Of a stretch of DNA of 12,418 nucleotides, positions 1 through 6,600 are shown in pieces. Within the stretch, counting starts at the first letter, position 1. Each line of letters opens with the position of its first letter. The position numbers and the translations under genes are program-made. Below the pieces are notes generated by a model. The model worked only from the letters and a program-made list of their open reading frames with translations, was not told the DNA's origin and made no database searches. The DNA comes from an uncultured Spirochaetales bacterium (GTDB lineage: Bacteria > Spirochaetota > Spirochaetia > Treponematales > Treponemataceae). The DNA lies in NCBI GenBank assembly GCA_946061495.1, contig CAMGSV010000054.1, forward strand, positions 1-12,418, given 5' to 3'.

Positions 1-28
1 GTTTGGCCACCACATCGATTGCGACCAT
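1..28 (-). CDS. Possible start of a further downstream gene (5' fragment only)
   Basis: An ATG at 28 on the minus strand opens a frame reading MVAIDVVAK that runs off the left edge of the window. In lambda-like modules the genes after the fibre chaperone are often holins or lysins, so a gene here would fit the context. Only nine codons are visible and there is no good Shine-Dalgarno: the best match is a weak AAGAA about 9 nt upstream. A different frame, opening with an ATG at 78 or at 37, is also open to the edge, so the frame is not settled. No function can be assigned. Confidence 0.2.
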
Positions 29-55
29 CGCATATTTCTTGTATAATTTATAATA

Positions 56-85
56 AATATTGATAACGTTATTATCATAAATATT
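56..85. repeat. AT-rich imperfect inverted repeat after the last complete gene
   Basis: TGATAA (61-66) and TTATCA (72-77) are perfect inverted copies around a 5-nt loop. An outer AATAT/ATATT pair extends the stem with a 3-nt bulge. An alternative fold uses the palindrome ATAACGTTAT at 63-72. It lies immediately after the stop of the chaperone-like gene. On the minus strand it is followed by an AT-rich run rather than a clean U tract, and the stem has little GC. It could be a weak terminator or processing hairpin, a protein-binding palindrome, or chance in AT-rich DNA. Confidence 0.3.
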
Positions 86-87
86 GA

Positions 88-639
88 CTAGTTTCCATTG
101 GCAGGCACCTGCGGAATCTCCACGTCTGGCCATTCTGCCGATTGTGTTATATCCCGCAAAATCTGTCGATACTCCTTTATCTTCTGTCGATAATCTTCGT
201 CAACGGGGAAGTCGCTTATCATGTATTTGTCGGTGGAGGTCAATAGTGAGTCTCGCTCCCTTCGTTTGTGTTTGGCGAAATCTTCCGTAGATATGCTTCC
301 TTCCAGCCACATCTCTCTGACAGTCTTTTCCTCCAGCTTTCCGTCTACTATCTTCTTATGGATGGGCAGTGGCTTCACTCCCGCTACAATCAACTCATCT
401 TCATCCATGGGAACAAGGTCTGTGCGGGTGTCGTTGAACTTCATTCCTTCTGGCATTTCTTTTTTACCGCTTTCTATAAGGGTAATGTCGTCAATTCGGT
501 TCCATCTCTCGTCGTACCAGTCTACCGGCTCCCCCACGGCTCCCCAGAACTCGCCCTCTATGGGAATGCACCCCTCCTCCGGCTCGTCTCCAGCGTAGTG
601 TCCTGTGATTATTCCGTTTTCAATCTTCAAGTATTCCAT
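88..639 (-). CDS. Tail fibre assembly chaperone-like protein (Phage_tail_APC type C-terminus)
   Basis: This 183-residue acidic, soluble protein has no signal peptide or membrane segment. Residues 1-45 (MEYLKIENGIITGHYAG, then a GEPVDWYD motif) form a small head. Residues 62-87 and 92-114 look like two diverged copies of a linker unit of the form P-x-x-x-K-(x)n-E-x-x-x-x-G. The C-terminal 55 residues carry the pattern R-R-E-R-D-S-L-L-x-S-T-D, then EYRQILRDI, then a Pro-rich end. That order is typical of phage tail assembly chaperones (Phage_tail_APC family), which help fold or trimerise the fibre encoded just upstream. The start is set by a perfect AGGAGG five nt before the ATG. The gene begins 9 nt after the stop of the giant tip gene, whose C-terminus is collar/fibre-like, so that protein is the expected client. 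The family assignment is by recalled pattern. The client relation is inferred from position. Confidence 0.65.
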   Translation of the reverse strand: MEYLKIENGIITGHYAGDEPEEGCIPIEGEFWGAVGEPVDWYDERWNRIDDITLIESGKKEMPEGMKFNDTRTDLVPMDEDELIVAGVKPLPIHKKIVDGKLEEKTVREMWLEGSISTEDFAKHKRRERDSLLTSTDKYMISDFPVDEDYRQKIKEYRQILRDITQSAEWPDVEIPQVPANGN

Positions 640-644
640 ATATA

Positions 645-650
645 CCTCCT
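645..650 (-). promoter_or_regulatory. Ribosome binding site AGGAGG overlapping the tip gene stop
   Basis: A perfect AGGAGG lies 5 nt before the ATG at 639. It shares its first two bases with the TAG stop (649-651) of the preceding gene. A ribosome finishing the tip protein sits directly on the start of the chaperone gene, which suggests translational coupling. Confidence 0.8.
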
Positions 651-3600
651 AGCCTGTCCTCTTCCAAATTCTGATTGTCTCGTTGCTGGGGCGCACCTCC
701 TTGGCTGCTCCGTATATAGTATCGAATTTAGACGCGTCAAAATTTACATCCATGTCTTCATATAGGTATCGCCCGCCGTTGTTGGAAGATATGTAGCGTC
801 TGGTTCCATCCCCATAAAAAGCTCCTGAGCGAGTGTATTCTCCTTCGGGCGGGTTCGTCGCCCACTGGAAATAGCCCTTTATATTCGGCAAACCGCCATC
901 CTGCTGGCTTCCGAATGTGACAGCGGATCCTCCCTCGGCTCGGAAGAAGCGTCCTGCATAAGTAGAAGATACGTTGCTCCATGTAGTACCAGGGTATAAA
1001 TCAGCAGGGGCAGATTGTCCTCGAAATTGTATGTATACGTGACCAATGGAGGGGGCATTTTCTGATACAGGTTCCGACCACCGATTATCATCTATATAGA
1101 CTCTACTATATAGAATAGTATTGCTGTAATTCCAATAAATAAGTTTTCCGCCAGCAGAACCAATGCCCTTTATGTATATACCTCCATAACCAGCTGTGAA
1201 GTGGTTTTGATAGTCCTCCCAATTCACTCCAAATGTATGTGTGTAAGAAGTCTCTATATTAAGGGATTCGAATTGTGCAGGTGTATAGTGTAAAACAGGT
1301 ATTGTTCCATTGTCACCTTTATCGCCCTTTTCTCCTTTTTCTCCTCGGTCTCCTTTGGCTCCCTTGAGGTTTTTGAAGGCAAAGGCAAATGTCCTGTCTG
1401 ACTTTGTTCCGCCCAAGGTTACCGTTACACTGGGGGTGCCTGTGTTGTTGTCCACTGTGGCGGTCGCCCCGGATATGACTGCGGCTACACCTGTATCGCC
1501 CTTGTCGCCCTTGACACCTTTCTCCCCCTGCGTCCCGATGATTACAGGGTTAGTCTCTACCACAGTTCCATCGGTGTAGGTGAATCTCAGGTAGTTCCAC
1601 AGGTACTTTTTCTCATCAGTGGTAGACTGTACAGTAGTTGTCCACCCTGTTGTAGCAGAGGTAACCCCTGTATCTTTCTCAGAAGCCAAGTAATAAGGAA
1701 TAGTGGACTGAATGCTGACTCCTTTCTCTCCTCGTGGCCCTGTAGCACCGTCTTTTCCTGGGTCTCCTTTTTCTCCTTTGGCAATCACATTTCCATCTGC
1801 GTCAAACTCAATGTAAGCTCCTGTGTCCATGTAATAGCGATAACGACCTGAGGTGTTGTCAAAGTAGATTGACTTGAAGCCTACACCAGTCTCATACAGT
1901 TCACGACCAGTAGCAGTAATTGAAAGCTCGTGTGCATAGAAGATGTATTCCTGTGTACTGTCATACAAATTCTGTGTATAACTTGCAATTATATGCACCG
2001 AAAATCCATTGTCTGATGATATTGATGCCGCAGAAGGAGTTATCAAACCTTGAGTACCACCAATTATAGGAGGAATTACAATGCTATCTGCATTACCCAT
2101 GTATGATACATGGAAAGTTTTTTCTGGAATTCTATCTGTAGGACAATGGACAATCAGTCCATTGTCCAATGAATTTGTACCGACAGAGCTGCTTCCTATG
2201 ACAAAGGTATTTTTTTTGCCGTAGTTAATAAGAGTGCCAAAATTATCACCATTGGCAAATACATCTGGAGCATCCCATACTTCGTAAGGTGTGTATTCTC
2301 CAGTGTTTAGGTCAGTAATCCATTTTGCTGAATTACTATCTATGTGACACACTAAGGTTTTCTGTCTATCAAGAATCAAATTACCCTGTGAACTTCCAAA
2401 GGGAACACCAGAGACACACAGCCAGATGTCGTCCCCATCCACCTTAATGGAGCTTCCACTAATACCAGATACATTCGTGTTGTTAATAATGCTTAGACCC
2501 GCATAGTCCACATCAAGTGTAGCTAAACTTATCCGTGCAACTACAGTGGCATTAACTCCATATCCAAGAAGATATAGGTAGTCGTCAGATACACAATAAG
2601 ACATTGGTTTTGGAAAATTTTCATTTATCTGAGGTAATCCAAGTGGAATTAATGTTCCGTCCACAATCTTGACCAACCCAGAATCATTTTCAAATATAAG
2701 ATTGCCATTGTCTTGGATACCATACGGAGGAATATTTTTGCCTTCAAGTATAAATTCAATGTTATCGTATTCGTCAATATCTACAACATTGCTTTCCAAG
2801 TCAATGGTAATGTAGTTGAGCATAGGCTGATTTTTATCCAAAACTGTTTCCAATGATATCGTCTGCCCATCGTCAACAATCCTGTATATTGTAATTCTTA
2901 CTCCTGTTTTAGTTATTTGAGTGATATCGGTTATCAATCTATCTCCACTGATGGGAAGAAAATTAGGCAGAATAGATGAATCCACTCTTAAAGTACGAGA
3001 CAAGTCATTTTTTGCGACAATACAATAGACAGTGTCGTCAATAACATTGCCAAGAGCAATATAGTTTTCCATAGGGACAATATAATATTTCCCTTCGGTA
3101 TAAAGTTGTTCTGACTTGTCAAACGTTCCGTCAAGCACATTCCATCGAACCACACATCTATCATGCAAGTACCAAACATATTGTCCAAAAGCCTCTGCCT
3201 CAATGCTTGGGCTTCCCTCTGGTGTAAATGGATTTCTTTGACCCATCTCATACCGCCAGTAGCCACCGTCAGAATCTTTTGTGTAGAGTATGTCTCCGTT
3301 GACGATATATACAGGTGTCTCACCATTGGCAAGTTCTACATTAAGTTTTGTTGCAGTCTCTGCATTCCATATCTGCCTTTGGTAGCTTGAAGAATATGGC
3401 TCAAGGTAAATGTAATGATTTCCTACATAGTTCACATTTCCAACAAATCCATTGTATAAGATGTGTCCAGATTTTCCTGTATAAGGGTTGTACAGTCTCA
3501 GTCCATTAGCATCTTTCAAGTAGGTATTACCATCACCGATTGAATCAAAACTATCCAACGTTCCTTCGCCTGTAAAAAAACCCATTGTAAAATGAGATAT

Positions 3601-6600
3601 AACCTTCCATTGCCCATTATCATCAATTTGTGCGAACAGAGCTTTGTCTGATTGCAATGCATCATACTGTGGCATCAATCCTAGAGTATCGCCAGTTACG
3701 AGCACTTTTGCCTCTAAATCATAAGGTTGTAGGATTAGTGATACAAAATGACCAAATAGCTTGCTACCATTAAAATACCATCTTGAATTACCGTTATTCA
3801 TATTTAATGTCGAAGGCCAATCTTCAAGCCTTTCTATGGTGTCACGCTTTCTTCTAAACCATCCGTTTTCGGTAAATCCGTTTTCGGCTATAAAATAACT
3901 TTTGTAATATAGCCATCCGTCATACTCAAATACGTATTGTGGGTTGCTATACCATGATGAGATATACATTATATCCTTATGTAATACTTCTTGTGTTACA
4001 CGAGGAGCAGTATACTCTCCAACCTCAACAGCAATATAAGATGATTCAGGTGTTATTTGAAAAATAACATTCTCATCAAGGTCATAGAATGTGAACGTCT
4101 TTCCATGAATTTCCGTGTCGCCTGCAAAGACAACGTACTCTCCCGCAGCAAGTTTGATTGAATATTTACCTCTGATTGGGTTGCCCTGCTCATCCCTCTT
4201 GACAGATACGATGATGTACTCCTCCTCATCACCGACCCGCCACTCACCACGATACCGTTCTATTGCTCCTGTATCTGGATTCACGACATCATTGATAGCC
4301 CAGTAGTTCAGTTCGCTTCCTGCAATCATGCCGTCTGTAATCAATCCAAGGTTAGCAGAAATGACCGCAAGAGTGGTAGCGTAAATCTGGTCTGCTCCCA
4401 ACGCTCCATCTACACGAACTTTTTCCCCTGTATCAGTCAATTGCCACGCTTTCACAACATCGCTTGCTGTTACAGGCTTGGCAATAACATAAACAGGCTC
4501 TGTCCATGGGCTAGAAGTTTTTACTGTTCGTGTTGCAATTCTGTAGGCATACATGGTTTCTGGCTCTGGAGCCACAGATTGACCATACAAGGGAACCATC
4601 AATGAGACTTGCTCTCTATCTACCGTAAGAGTTCCCTCTCCGTCTTGGTAATTTTCTTCGGACACATAAGGATTTTGACCTAAAGCAGGCTTCATCCATA
4701 CAAGTTCACTTTCATCTCCAATTGGAGTGTACTGTCCATCTACAACCTTGTAAGCCTTGGCAACTTGCACTTGTCCACCTAGGTAGCCGTACACCCTTGT
4801 ATCTCTTTCCCAACTCACATTGATAAGTCTTCCATTGGCAGACACTTGAGCTTCTGGCACATCTTGAGGTGTGTATCCCAAGTAAGATGATGTGTCTACT
4901 GTTACAGGAACCTCGATTGAGTGGGCTTCTGTAGTAACCTTGAGTTTTACATCCCATGCGTCTATATCTTGTGCTTCTGGATACCCTTCTTCCTCTGGAC
5001 TAAATGAGTAGGAATATACTATTCCTGTAAGTCCTTCAACTTCATTTCCATTGACAATGATAGAGTATGTCGGATTTCCATAATAGAAATCATCACTTAC
5101 CTTTGATGGTTTTGCTGTCCATGCAAGGTCAATGGCTCCCTCACGAGCAGAAGCTGTTGGAACAGGAGGAGATATAACCCATGTCCTGTAGTTAGCGGTA
5201 TCTGCAAGAACCTTATCAGACATGGTGGAATGAGCTTCATTGTACACCTCAATAGAATACTCATGGGTAAACCAATCTTTTTCTGGATAGCCGTCAACCT
5301 GCCTGTTATATCCTAGATTCAATGGGCTTTGAAGCACATTTGATTTTGTTACCACTCCATCCTTGTATGCGTTGTATCTAAAAACACCGTAGCAATCATC
5401 TTGATTGTCCTGCCATACAAGCTGAATATATTCAGCCTCTGCTGTTGCAGTCAGAACAGGCTTAGAGGGAATCCATGTTTTGTATGTGCTGACATCTATA
5501 ACGAAGGGAACTGTAATTGAGTTGGCTTCGTTGGCAATGCGTAGCTGGCAATTCCATCCAAGCAGGTCATCCTTCTCTGGGTATCCGTCTCTCAGTCTAT
5601 TGTAGGTGTAGGGATGGAAATTAGCAGTAGTACGCTCATCTTCGTATCCATTAACAATCACATCATAATGGAATGAGCCGTATACATCCTCTTCTTGGTC
5701 TGCCCACTCAACATCAATTCTCGTTTCTTCTGCGACAGCCCTTATATCCACGGCACGAGGAATCCATGTACCATAGTTGTCCAAGTCAATGTCTAGTTCC
5801 TCTAGGGTGTACTCAGCCTGATGTGCTTCATTGCGAGCAACAATCTTCAATCCCCAAGATAAAAGGTCTGACTTTTCTGGATACCCATCAAGGATTCTAT
5901 CAAATCTATATTGATAATCTGATTTTGTGGCAGTGGCTAGAAGTCTGTTTCCTGCCATAAGGTCATATACAATGGAGCCATACACATCTTGGTTCACTTC
6001 CTGCCATGTCCAGTCTATAGTGTCCCGCTCTACTGTTACCATTGCATGAGGAGCCATCACCTCCCATGTAAGGTATCCAGCAGTATCAATATTGACAAAC
6101 TCTGACCATTGAGATTCCTTGCCATACATGTTTACAGCCTTGACCCTTGCTTTCCATCGTGCAAGTTCCTCTGCCTCTGGGTATCCATCAGTGGATCTAT
6201 TGTATGTATATTCAGTATACAGGTTGGATGCAGAGATGGTGCTGACCTTATCATCTTTTACAAGCTCGATTATGTACCGCACTGTCAGATTATTCAGCCC
6301 TTGGGTAGGTGTTTGTATCTGTATGCCCAGTACATCCTTGCCAGCCCTCGCTGTAAACATTGGCATGTCTGGAGCCCCAATCCCTGTACCGTTCATAAGT
6401 TCTTCTAGCGCCAGTCCGCTGGAAGGATATGGCTCACTCCACTGTCCATCTAAAATTGTCTTTGCAGTCTTGCTGGAAACCCACATGGACTGAGCTGTTG
6501 CCAGTCTGTGCCAGCCACCAGTACTGCCATCTCCAGTAGGCTTTGATGGCAGGTTGAGCTGGTCATGGTAAGTGAACCAGGTCTGCCAGTTAGACAGGGT

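Noticed and set aside
1..87. Sigma-70 type promoter for a downstream gene (TATAAA on the minus strand near 45-55)
   Set aside because: AT-rich DNA gives many -10-like matches, and there is no -35 box at proper spacing. Not supported.
652..1779. Diversity-generating retroelement variable region in the fibre tip
   Set aside because: No reverse transcriptase, template repeat or run of AAY-type variable codons is visible in the window.
1306..1779. CRISPR-like short repeats
   Set aside because: The repeats are in-frame Gly-X-Y codons with a 9-nt texture and no spacers.
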